A stretch of 64,000 nucleotides of DNA from Aquimarina sp. TRL1. Lineage in GTDB: Bacteria; Bacteroidota; Bacteroidia; Flavobacteriales; Flavobacteriaceae. The position numbers were made by a program, and so were the translations under genes. Shown here one piece after another: positions 27,017 to 35,017 of the stretch; positions within the stretch are counted from its first letter, which is position 1, and every line of letters starts with the position of its first letter. Under the pieces are notes generated by a model, which ran no database searches, was not told the origin of the DNA, and saw only the letters and a list, made by a program, of their open reading frames with translations. The stretch covers positions 4,516,501-4,580,500 of the forward strand of contig NZ_CP053590.1 in assembly GCF_013365535.1 (NCBI RefSeq), written 5' to 3'.

Positions 27017-28516
27017 TTATTGTGTAAAAAATGTTCTAAGTTCTTTTCTATTTATTTTGCCATTAATACTATGCGGAAATTCGTCTACAAACTTATAATG
27101 CGTCGGAATCATATACGGGGGCATTTTTTTCTTCATATAAGCTATCATTGCATCGAGTTCAAACACTTCTGACTCGATTGCCAGCCCTAATTCTGCATTT
27201 CCCAATGAATTGGTAATGTCCAATGCTACTATATTGACTTTTTTCTCAACCACCGTTTTAGCATGATATTCTATTTCTGCCAGTTCTACACGATATCCTC
27301 GTATTTTTACCTGAAAATCAGCACGCCCTACATACATAAAATCTCCTTCTTCATCCACAAAACACAAATCTCCTGTCTTATAAGCACGTAACTGCTTTCC
27401 TTTTTCATCAAAATTAAAAAAAGAAACTTCATTTCGTTCTTTATTTTTCCAATATCCTGCAGTTAATTGATCTCCTATTAAACAGAGTTCTCCTGTTTCT
27501 CCTACAGCTACCTCATTATTATCTGCATCGACAATCATATATCGTACTCCTGCTAATTCTCTACCAATGGAAATAATTCCATTATGGGCTTTGGTAGCTG
27601 ATACCGCATCATAAGGGTAATACCCACTATACACAGTAAATTCTGTCGGACCATAATAATTAAATATCCGCGCATTGGAAATACACTCACTCCATTCTGC
27701 TGCAATATCTGCATGCAATGCTCCTCCTCCAAAACTACAATATCGTACTTCGGGAGCTATGATCTCACTATAATATGGTCGCAAATAATTAATGATAGAG
27801 GGAACCATTGTCAGTACTGTTAATTTATATGTCTCCATCAACCTGAAAACCTGTAAATATTTAATCGCATTAGAAGGTATCGTATATATACTTGCTCCTT
27901 TAAGCAAAGGAAACAGGTAGGTCACTACCGAGAAATCAAATGTCAATTCAAACATTTGAAGACATCGATCTGAAGAAACTAAATTAAACTCTGAATCTGC
28001 ATCAACTGCATTCACCAAACTCTCGACATTATGAAATGTTATAGGCACTCCTTTTGGCACTCCTGTAGTCCCTGATGTAAAAAGGATATACGCAATATCC
28101 TCTTTATTTACTGGTTTTGGCTTGGATGCACTTCCGTTATTCTGAAGAGTAGCTGTAGTAATTACAGTAAAAGAATCTTCATAGATACTTTTTTCTGAAG
28201 AATCTAACACATATACAGAATTCGTCAATTCAAAAACGTGAACATTTCGCTCCTTCGGCGTCAAAGGGTTTACCGGAACATAGGCTTTCCCTTCAAACCA
28301 AAGTGCCAATATACTGGCATATGTATATATATCATCATTCGTAACCAACCCTACAAGTTTATCATTTTCAGGAATGGTATCATTAATTACATTTCGAATC
28401 CTGGCTATCTCTTTCCCTAATTGCTTATAGCTATAAAAAGTATCCTTAATACAAAATGCCGTATCCTCCCGACTGGATGTAATAACTTTATATAAGTTGG
28501 TTATGTAATTCATCAA
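27017..28516 (-). CDS. Stand-alone adenylation enzyme (DltA-like amino acid/acyl--carrier protein ligase)
   Basis: ANL-superfamily ligase that activates a carboxylic acid with ATP and loads it on a carrier protein. The 499-residue size equals DltA (about 500). Core motifs: A3 FTSGTTGVPKG (146-156), A5 NYYGPTEFTVYSGY, A7 YKTGDL, A8 GRADFQVKIRGYRVELAEIE and A10 NGKINRKELR with the catalytic Lys. The order ligase then carrier protein, as in dltA and dltC, and the MBOAT/SGNH genes nearby suggest D-alanine or another small amino/acyl acid as substrate, but the specificity residues were not decoded. A second in-frame ATG directly follows the first; either may be the start. Confidence 0.92.
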   Translation of the reverse strand: MMNYITNLYKVITSSREDTAFCIKDTFYSYKQLGKEIARIRNVINDTIPENDKLVGLVTNDDIYTYASILALWFEGKAYVPVNPLTPKERNVHVFELTNSVYVLDSSEKSIYEDSFTVITTATLQNNGSASKPKPVNKEDIAYILFTSGTTGVPKGVPITFHNVESLVNAVDADSEFNLVSSDRCLQMFELTFDFSVVTYLFPLLKGASIYTIPSNAIKYLQVFRLMETYKLTVLTMVPSIINYLRPYYSEIIAPEVRYCSFGGGALHADIAAEWSECISNARIFNYYGPTEFTVYSGYYPYDAVSATKAHNGIISIGRELAGVRYMIVDADNNEVAVGETGELCLIGDQLTAGYWKNKERNEVSFFNFDEKGKQLRAYKTGDLCFVDEEGDFMYVGRADFQVKIRGYRVELAEIEYHAKTVVEKKVNIVALDITNSLGNAELGLAIESEVFELDAMIAYMKKKMPPYMIPTHYKFVDEFPHSINGKINRKELRTFFTQ

Positions 28517-28555
28517 TTCTATTAATTATAAACTTTACCTCTAAACTCTCTCTTT

Positions 28556-29653
28556 TTAAAAGAAATGTCCATCTCTGTTATGAAAACTCAAATGCCCTAA
28601 CGTCAAAGAAAGCGTTTTATGTGCTAAAGCTTTCTTAATTTTTTTGTAAACAAATATTGCTGAGTACTTTTCAGTGATTTTTTTAGCCAGGATGGCATCA
28701 TCTGTAAATATAAAACTGGTTTTTTCTTTTATAAAATGCTCCATTAGTGCATCTACAATAACTGCTAATTTCTTTTCTTCTTCTACCAAAAAGTATTTTA
28801 TATTAAACTCTTTATTATTAACCACATAAGAGAAAAAACCAATAATTTTTTCACCTTCCTTCACCGCAACATTGGTTATATACACCTTACTACTCAATCC
28901 TGCGAGTAATGACTTATAAGGAAACGTATCTCCTGGGTTTACCTGTGTATATTGTTTATAATCTAATTGCCAATTAACATACTCTTGCGTCTTCAGAATC
29001 AGATCATCCTTGCACAAAGGCGCTATAAACGCCCAGAGTTTATCGTCAATGGATTGAGGGTATTCATAAGATAATACAGCAGTTCTTTTTTTAATTCCCC
29101 AGTTATTTTTATTCCTTACTAAGAAAGCGACTGTTTTATCAAGCACTTTTAACACCGGTTTAAACGGTGTTAACTTCGGAAATCTCCCAACGAGAATAGA
29201 GGGTTCTACACTAAAAAAAAGTGTAAATCGCTCTCTGGCTAACAAAACATCAAAAGGTTGTTTTTTATAAAACTCATTGACTTCTTCTGCAAATGATTTG
29301 ATAATGACCCTGCTTTTAGTCAACCCTAAAGCTTCTCTATAAAAATACGTTCCTAATACTGTATCCTTATATTTTTTATGCACCCACCACAATAGCATCC
29401 AATATACTTTCTCTACTGTTTTTTCTACTGTATTAATCAAATCAGGAAATAATAGGATGTAAGCCATTATTTTTCCTTTTTCTACAGCTATAATACCGCA
29501 ATAATCATCTTCTTCAATTCGATTGTTCTGTAGCAACCAAGTCGCTTTACTTTTCGGTAAAGGTGCTACTTCATCCTTCCAGAATTTATTTGATTTTACA
29601 GCTTCTCTTAACGTTGATTTTGTTATTGGAATTATTTCCAGATCTTCCCCCAT
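28556..29653 (-). CDS. Unknown protein, possible GNAT-fold acyltransferase
   Basis: A 365-residue soluble protein without signal peptide. The N-terminal 110 residues resemble a GNAT-like core (ITKSTLREAVKSNKFWKDE, a stretch ending in GIIAVEKGKIMAYILLF, then YFYREALGLTKSRVI), and a second alpha/beta part around residues 240-330 (VAVKEGEKIIGFFSYVVNNKEFNIKYFLVEEE) looks like another GNAT half, so a tandem GNAT fold is possible. I do not recognise a named family. Its position between the formyltransferase and the DltA-like ligase suggests a role in modifying an amino sugar or in acyl transfer. Spacing is 39 bases to the ligase and 9 to the formyltransferase. Confidence 0.7.
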   Translation of the reverse strand: MGEDLEIIPITKSTLREAVKSNKFWKDEVAPLPKSKATWLLQNNRIEEDDYCGIIAVEKGKIMAYILLFPDLINTVEKTVEKVYWMLLWWVHKKYKDTVLGTYFYREALGLTKSRVIIKSFAEEVNEFYKKQPFDVLLARERFTLFFSVEPSILVGRFPKLTPFKPVLKVLDKTVAFLVRNKNNWGIKKRTAVLSYEYPQSIDDKLWAFIAPLCKDDLILKTQEYVNWQLDYKQYTQVNPGDTFPYKSLLAGLSSKVYITNVAVKEGEKIIGFFSYVVNNKEFNIKYFLVEEEKKLAVIVDALMEHFIKEKTSFIFTDDAILAKKITEKYSAIFVYKKIKKALAHKTLSLTLGHLSFHNRDGHFF

Positions 29654-29662
29654 TGGTTTAAT

Positions 29663-30259
29663 TTACAAAATATGTGATCGTTCGATTTCTTGAATTGTTT
29701 TAATAATAATTTTTCTTCCCTGCTTGGCAAACTTTGGGTATAAGGTATCAAAAGTGTCTCCTTCTTTTACCTTAATGGCTTTCTGACATAATATTTTCCC
29801 TTCATCTACCTTATCATCAATTATATGAGTAGTAATTCCTGTTATTTTTACTCCATATGCCAACGCATCCTGAATGGCTGTTTTAGTCCCCAAAAAGCTA
29901 GGAAAAAGAGACGGGTGGATATTGAGTATTCTATCCGGAAATGCTTTTAGCATTGCCTCTCTAATAATATACTTATAATTAAGCATAAAAATAAAATCAA
30001 TTTCCCGCTCCTTTAACACCTGAATCAGCTTCTCTTGGTAGGCTACTGCACTGTCAAATTCTTTTCTAACCAACTGTAGTGTTTCCACCCCCATCTCTCT
30101 GGCTTTTTCAGCAGCTCCACATGGTTCTTCCTGATAAACAACAAGTCTTATTTTACTTTTATCGAATTTCTTATTATCAAAAGCTTCTAATGTATCTTTG
30201 GCATTTCTACCCCAACCTGTCACTAAAATCGCCCAATTAATTTTCTTTTCTGTACTCAT
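29663..30259 (-). CDS. Formyltransferase-family protein (probable sugar N-formyltransferase)
   Basis: A 198-residue member of the PurN/ArnA/WbkC formyltransferase fold, which uses N10-formyl-tetrahydrofolate. The catalytic triad is visible: Asn113 and His115 in NIHPSLFPSFLG and Asp148 or 149 in THIIDDKVDEG. It is not the housekeeping PurN judging by context: it overlaps a PglC-like transferase gene by 23 bases and sits with amino-sugar genes, so N-formylation of a 4-amino sugar is the likely role. Start ATG at 30259 keeps the N-terminal strand WAILVTGWG. Confidence 0.85.
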   Translation of the reverse strand: MSTEKKINWAILVTGWGRNAKDTLEAFDNKKFDKSKIRLVVYQEEPCGAAEKAREMGVETLQLVRKEFDSAVAYQEKLIQVLKEREIDFIFMLNYKYIIREAMLKAFPDRILNIHPSLFPSFLGTKTAIQDALAYGVKITGITTHIIDDKVDEGKILCQKAIKVKEGDTFDTLYPKFAKQGRKIIIKTIQEIERSHIL

Positions 30260-30851
30260 CTAAATCTACTATTACCGAATTAGGGTCTACTACTACATCT
30301 TTTGATGCAATTACCTTAACCACGGTACTTATTATTATTTTTACATCCAATAAAAAAGAGATGTTCTCTACATAGGTTACATCTAACGCCAGTCTTTTAT
30401 CCCAGGCTAACACATTTCTTCCTGAAACTTGTGCCAGACCTGTTATTCCCGGTAATACTGTATGCCTTTTTCTTTCGTTTTCGTGATAATAAGGCAAATA
30501 CCGAATCAACAGGGGTCTTGGTCCTATAAAACTCATATCGCCTTTTAACACATTAAATAGTTGTGGGATTTCGTCTAATGAGGTTTTTCTTACGAACTTA
30601 CCTATAGTTGTCAGCCTGTCTTTATCCGGAAGCAGATTGCCTTCCGCATCTTTTTTATTATTCATTGTCCTGAACTTTATAATACTAAAGATCTTCTCTC
30701 CTTTTCCCGGTCGTCTCTGAACAAAAAAAGGATAGCCTTTATTAGCTATAGACAATAATATAAATACAACTAAAAAAACAGGAAATAACAACAGGATAAG
30801 TACGAATGCAAAAACAAAATCAATCCCCCTTTTTACATAAAATTTATACAC
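30237..30851 (-). CDS. PglC-like phosphoglycosyl transferase (sugar transferase 2)
   Basis: Second initiating transferase of the locus, 204 residues, similar throughout to the one at 26116-26727: hydrophobic re-entrant N terminus, RPGKGEKIFSIIKFRTMNN, catalytic TSLDEIPQLFNVLKGDMSFIGPRPLL and LPGITGLAQVSGRN. The C-terminal part differs, and probably sets sugar preference. First gene of the 30851-24365 unit; its 3' end overlaps the formyltransferase by 23 bases, which suggests a functional link (a formylated amino sugar as first sugar). A leader hairpin and an AGGG...CCCCT site lie upstream. Confidence 0.95.
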   Translation of the reverse strand: MYKFYVKRGIDFVFAFVLILLLFPVFLVVFILLSIANKGYPFFVQRRPGKGEKIFSIIKFRTMNNKKDAEGNLLPDKDRLTTIGKFVRKTSLDEIPQLFNVLKGDMSFIGPRPLLIRYLPYYHENERKRHTVLPGITGLAQVSGRNVLAWDKRLALDVTYVENISFLLDVKIIISTVVKVIASKDVVVDPNSVIVDLDEYRKEN

Positions 30852-30888
30852 TAATCTGTTATTAAAAAGTATTCCATTTGATAAAAAT

Positions 30889-30933
30889 AATGTCTTATTT
30901 CACTCCTTTAAGATACATCAAAAATAAGACATT
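30889..30933 (-). promoter_or_regulatory. Leader hairpin: 12-bp perfect inverted repeat
   Basis: AATGTCTTATTT (30889-30900) and AAATAAGACATT (30922-30933) are perfectly complementary around a 21-nt loop, 38 bases before the start codon of the PglC-like gene at 30851. Read on the minus strand, the stem is followed by ATTTTTATC, a weak T tract, so it could act as an attenuator, an mRNA-stabilising leader or a protein-binding site. Confidence 0.4.
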
Positions 30934-30948
30934 GAAATATTCCTTGTA

Positions 30949-30964
30949 AGGGGAAAAATACCCT
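30949..30964. promoter_or_regulatory. Candidate operator: AGGGG...ACCCT palindrome
   Basis: AGGGGAAAAATACCCT (minus strand AGGGTATTTTTCCCCT) lies about 100 bases before the start codon at 30851. It resembles the sites at 21638 and 49714 in length, GC ends and AT centre. Role inferred from recurrence. Confidence 0.4.
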
Positions 30965-31024
30965 TTTTTTACTTTTTTAAAGTAAGATATTTCTATGTTT
31001 TTTCCTACAGTGCAGAAAAAACTA

Positions 31025-32326
31025 TTAGTTTTTCATCTCATTAACCATAAAACGCCGCTTACCAGAATCCAGAAGAGGAATTTCATCTACATACTCTACA
31101 GATATGGTCGCATCAGCTCCTAAAAAGTCTCTGTATTTTTTGATAAATTCTGCTTCTCTCTGAAAAACTCCTTCAATATTAATTTTAAAAAGATAAACGC
31201 CATGATCTTTTTGAATCAACTGACATTGTTTCAGCTCCTGGTAATGATTCGCTACATACATAATATTAGAGTATATAGCTTCTCCTTTTGTATCCGTAAG
31301 TACGTCCATCTTTCTACCTTCTATACGACATAAGATTTCTTTTCCATCAATCATATGTTTAGCTCCTATATCTCCTGTATCATATCGTATAACCGGCATG
31401 CAGTAATTATAAAGGTCTGTCACCACAATTTTTCCTATAGCTCCATTTTCTACAGGAGTATTAGTTTCTATATCGAGTATTTCTACGTAATAACTGGCTG
31501 TATTGATGATAAAACCATCTTCTTCAGTATGAATTTCCTGCGCTATGATTCCATTTTCTGTATTAGAATATCTCGATATCGGATTAATCCCGAAATATTT
31601 CTTCATAGCATCTCTGGTATAATCATTTAACTTTTCTGAGATCGTAATAACAGAAACCAGCTTACCAGGTAACGGACTACTGTTTTTTTCATCCATATAC
31701 CTACAAATCTTTTCTATAGCAGACACATACCCTAACCAACTCATCGTTGATTTATTTTTTCTCAGTTTGTCCAGAATGTCTTCTATAACATGATTTTCTT
31801 TTAAACTAAAAACATCAACCGGAATGATATTTTTAATTTTATTGGTTAGAAATGACTTTTTACCATATGTCTTCCATAACCTAAAATAGGTCAATTCATT
31901 TCCCAGGGTATAACCACCTCTTTCAGAAAAGTAAATATTATCAGCTGTATTTCTATCTCTTTTAGACATATCATGGAACAACCTAAATGGAGTCCCTGTT
32001 GATCCACTGGTAAACACCTCCTGCTTGGGTTCATCTATATAGGATGCTGCTTGAAAACCATTAAATTGGTCTCTGATTATATTTTTATCGATAATCGGAA
32101 AATCGTGTATAGATGAGTATTCCCTGTATTTTTTGTAAAAATCAGTACTATGAACTGCATGGTCTAGAATATTGATCAAGCTATCATCTTTTTTTGCCAT
32201 TACTTTAGGGTGTAACGGGTTCTCTATAATGTATTTTATATCTTGATAATGATTTTTGACCTTACCTTTTTTTACTTTATCCATAAACCAAAAAAAGTTC
32301 CGTCTTAATAGTTCTGCATTTCTCAT
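31025..32326 (-). CDS. CapK-like adenylate-forming enzyme (phenylacetate-CoA ligase family)
   Basis: A 433-residue ANL-superfamily protein of the CapK/PaaK type that occurs in capsule loci. The phosphate-binding motif EVFTSGSTGTPFRLF is near residues 106-120; further family motifs are SRYSNTENGIIAQE, VVTDLYNYCMPVIRYDTGDIG and RIEGRKMDVL. Such proteins probably activate an acid for attachment to the polysaccharide, but their substrates are largely unknown. It is 20 bases downstream of an ATP-grasp gene, so the two may work together on an amide- or ester-linked substituent. Last gene of the 34561-31025 unit. Confidence 0.88.
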   Translation of the reverse strand: MRNAELLRRNFFWFMDKVKKGKVKNHYQDIKYIIENPLHPKVMAKKDDSLINILDHAVHSTDFYKKYREYSSIHDFPIIDKNIIRDQFNGFQAASYIDEPKQEVFTSGSTGTPFRLFHDMSKRDRNTADNIYFSERGGYTLGNELTYFRLWKTYGKKSFLTNKIKNIIPVDVFSLKENHVIEDILDKLRKNKSTMSWLGYVSAIEKICRYMDEKNSSPLPGKLVSVITISEKLNDYTRDAMKKYFGINPISRYSNTENGIIAQEIHTEEDGFIINTASYYVEILDIETNTPVENGAIGKIVVTDLYNYCMPVIRYDTGDIGAKHMIDGKEILCRIEGRKMDVLTDTKGEAIYSNIMYVANHYQELKQCQLIQKDHGVYLFKINIEGVFQREAEFIKKYRDFLGADATISVEYVDEIPLLDSGKRRFMVNEMKN

Positions 32327-32346
32327 TAGGGCGTAATTCTATATCA

Positions 32347-33378
32347 CTATTTTACCTCGTTCATAATTTCCTTAAACAAAGGATGTTTTAAGTATCCTCC
32401 ATAAGCAATATCCGGTGTAATAAAAGAATTGTTATCATTTCCTTCTATAATAACAGGACCTTTGTTACTAATTGCTATATCCCATCCTATAATCCGGTCT
32501 GGAATATAAATAACTGCTTTTTTTATCAATTCGCATGCTTCTTCAAAAAAAGGTATTTTATATTCGTCAAATACCACTTCTGTATCCGGATGGGCTTTTA
32601 GCTTATTCCCTCCATATTTCATCAATTGATGGGTTTCTCCTGACAGTACTCCTTTTTCCATATTTACCGAAAGATAATACCCTCCCGAACTTCCATTATC
32701 GATTACACTACCTCCTGCTCCAAATCGCATAAAAGCGGATAAAATATGAATGGTTCCTTTTTTATCAATATACGAATCAAATCGAAGTGTATTGATACTA
32801 TGCGGATAAATTTTATTTATATCGTCATGCTGTATGACTACTTCCTGATAAATACAATCATTAGACAATAGATAATCTCCATACTTTTCCAGCTGTTTTT
32901 TCAAGGTATCTTTCCGAACCAAAAAACAACCATTCCCTCCCATGTCTTTGATAGATTTTATAAAAATCTCATCCTTCATTTCTGTTTCAAACAAGGTACT
33001 AAAAAAAGAATGCAACTCTTTTGTATCAGTAACAGACACTCCCTTTTTTTTATAAAAAAATGTATTGTTTAGATTATATCCTATGAGTTTTGGAACTGGT
33101 AATCCATTATATTCCATATACACAGCAAATGACAATTTATTTCTAAGAATCGAAGCATACTGATATTGATGCATCTTCTTAGATAAAGTTATTTCATCCA
33201 CCTCTTTGCTACTGAGATAATCGGTATAGTTTGTTACATTTTTTCGATATAAAAATTTTCCGAAATAGAAAAAAGGAAGTTCTTTTTTTACAAACCAAAA
33301 GACAATAGCTTCCTTTATTATTTTTAAGATAGGTTTTCTTTCCTTATCATTTAAAAAAACTGAAATTCGCTGTTTCAT
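32347..33378 (-). CDS. Sugar-transfer-associated ATP-grasp protein
   Basis: A 343-residue protein resembling the ATP-grasp family linked to sugar-transfer loci (ATPgrasp_ST). The visible elements are FIKSIKDMGGNGCFLV (glycine-rich ATP loop), YQEVVIQHDDINKIYPHSINTLRF, a Gly-rich AFMRFGAGGSVIDNGSSGG, and the metal-binding end WDIAISNKGPVIIEGNDNN. Members form amide or ester bonds by an acyl-phosphate intermediate. Its neighbours are a GT4 and a CapK-like ligase, 22 and 20 bases away, so it probably adds an amino acid or other acid to a sugar. Substrate unknown. Confidence 0.85.
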   Translation of the reverse strand: MKQRISVFLNDKERKPILKIIKEAIVFWFVKKELPFFYFGKFLYRKNVTNYTDYLSSKEVDEITLSKKMHQYQYASILRNKLSFAVYMEYNGLPVPKLIGYNLNNTFFYKKKGVSVTDTKELHSFFSTLFETEMKDEIFIKSIKDMGGNGCFLVRKDTLKKQLEKYGDYLLSNDCIYQEVVIQHDDINKIYPHSINTLRFDSYIDKKGTIHILSAFMRFGAGGSVIDNGSSGGYYLSVNMEKGVLSGETHQLMKYGGNKLKAHPDTEVVFDEYKIPFFEEACELIKKAVIYIPDRIIGWDIAISNKGPVIIEGNDNNSFITPDIAYGGYLKHPLFKEIMNEVK

Positions 33379-33400
33379 TACGAAGCGCTACTTAAAAAAA

Positions 33401-34561
33401 TTAATGTTGTTGTTCCAAAAGCTTCGTATACTCTTCCAGTAATGAATCCCATATAAATTGTCTTTCATAATCTTTGACGATTACTGCTCTGGCATTTTTA
33501 GCCAGACGGGTATACAAAATACCATTTGTCAATATTTCTTTCATTTTATCGTATAGAGAATTGGCGTCTTTTACAGGAATAATCATACCATTTACCCCTT
33601 CTTTTACGATCTCATTACACCCATTAATATCAGTAACAATACTCGGTAGTCCCATAGCCCCTGATTGCATCACCACATTAGGAAATCCTTCTCTATAACT
33701 AGGAAATGTAAGTACATTAGCTATTGCGAAATAAGGTCTGACATCATCCTGCCACCCTAGAGATATAATATTCTTATTGGTCTCAATCTCGTCTTCGGTT
33801 TCTTTTGTTACCGGATCCAACTCTTTTTCAAAAGGACCTACCAACAGAAGTTTCACTGAATCATTCTCTTCATTTATTTTTCGGAATGCATGAATTAATT
33901 CATTAATTCCTTTATCTGTTACTAAACGTCCTACAAACAGAAAAACAAAATCCGAAGGAGTAATTCCTAAATCTTTTCTAAAAGCATCTTTCTCGTTTTC
34001 AGTATATATAGCAGGATCAAAATGAGCAGTATCAATCCCATTAGAACTACCTTTTCCAATTACTTTTAACTTGTTTGGTTTTGTATACTTATTCTGTTCT
34101 ATAATATCTTTTAAGCCATAAGAGTTTGGGTATATTTTGCTTGCACAGCGATACGTAATTTTCTCTACTCTATCCAGTAATTTTCTTTTACTTCCAGTAG
34201 CTACCAATAAAGGGAGTCCTGCAATGGTGTGTAACCGTATCGGTACTCCTGCTAATTTTGCAGCGATCATTGACAAAGTCCCTGCTTTTGGAGTATGGCT
34301 ATGTACAATATCAGGTTTTTCTTTCCTGAAAATTTTATATAATTGATAAACCGCCTTTAAATCCTGTAATGGGGTAATTTTTCTGGTCATTTCTACCCCA
34401 ATGACTGGTATTTGTTCTTCTTCTGAAACCTTTTGAAGCTTATCCCCACCTGAACTCGATATTCCTTTTATATCAAAATACTGAGACATGAATTTTAACT
34501 GCCCTTTTAGTAATCCCCCTAAAGACAAAGGAACAGTTGTTACCCTTATAATTTTTTTCAC
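33401..34561 (-). CDS. Glycosyltransferase family 4 (PglA/CapM-like)
   Basis: A 386-residue cytoplasmic or membrane-associated GT-B glycosyltransferase. Features: N-terminal GGLLKGQLKFM acceptor part, HSHTPKAGTLSMIAAKLAGVP, the donor domain FVFLFVGRLVTDKGINELI and the nucleotide-sugar motif SYREGFPNVVMQSGAMGLPSI. The second Glu of the usual EX7E motif is replaced by Gln, as in the CapM-like branch. In bacillosamine-type loci such enzymes add the second sugar to the lipid-linked primer. First gene of its unit, with a TATCTTTG -7 element about 50 bases upstream. Confidence 0.93.
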   Translation of the reverse strand: MKKIIRVTTVPLSLGGLLKGQLKFMSQYFDIKGISSSGGDKLQKVSEEEQIPVIGVEMTRKITPLQDLKAVYQLYKIFRKEKPDIVHSHTPKAGTLSMIAAKLAGVPIRLHTIAGLPLLVATGSKRKLLDRVEKITYRCASKIYPNSYGLKDIIEQNKYTKPNKLKVIGKGSSNGIDTAHFDPAIYTENEKDAFRKDLGITPSDFVFLFVGRLVTDKGINELIHAFRKINEENDSVKLLLVGPFEKELDPVTKETEDEIETNKNIISLGWQDDVRPYFAIANVLTFPSYREGFPNVVMQSGAMGLPSIVTDINGCNEIVKEGVNGMIIPVKDANSLYDKMKEILTNGILYTRLAKNARAVIVKDYERQFIWDSLLEEYTKLLEQQH

Positions 34562-35017
34562 TGTGTTTTAAATCGTTATTGTGTGAAATATGATGTTTTT
34601 GTGATACGACAAAGATATATCTTAATTTTCATATTTATATGGAAATCCTGTTGATATTCTCCAAAGATAATTCTGAAAAACAAAAACCATTTTTCTTATA
34701 AAAATGCATAAAAAAAAGATGATTTTATTTTCTTTGCTATTTTGATTTTTACCTTTTGTATTTTCTTGTTAATTTTTATTACAAAACCGTAATCAAAAAA
34801 GCTCCTTCTCCTATATTATTAAATATTTGATTTTCAAACAGGTATTATTACCTATTAAGGAAAAACCATAAAATTTATATAAATTAACAATAATTAACTT
34901 ACTGATTTACAATTAGTTAAATGTTAATTTTAACTTAATTTTAACACGTAATAATATAATATATACCAAATAATCACGTTATTTATTAGCACCTTAAATC
35001 TATTAAATATATTACTA
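34562..35017. other. Divergent AT-rich intergenic region
   Basis: The 456 bases between the GT4 unit (minus) and the beta-helix lipoprotein gene (plus) contain runs of A and T, repeated TTAATTTTAA-type motifs near 34920-34945 and a minus-strand -7 element at 34610-34617. No AGGG...CCCCT site, gene, terminator or RNA was found. Confidence 0.6.
34610..34617 (-). promoter_or_regulatory. Candidate promoter -7 element (TATCTTTG on minus strand)
   Basis: TATCTTTG matches TAnnTTTG and lies 49 bases upstream of the GT4 start codon at 34561. A -33 element is not obvious. Confidence 0.45.
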
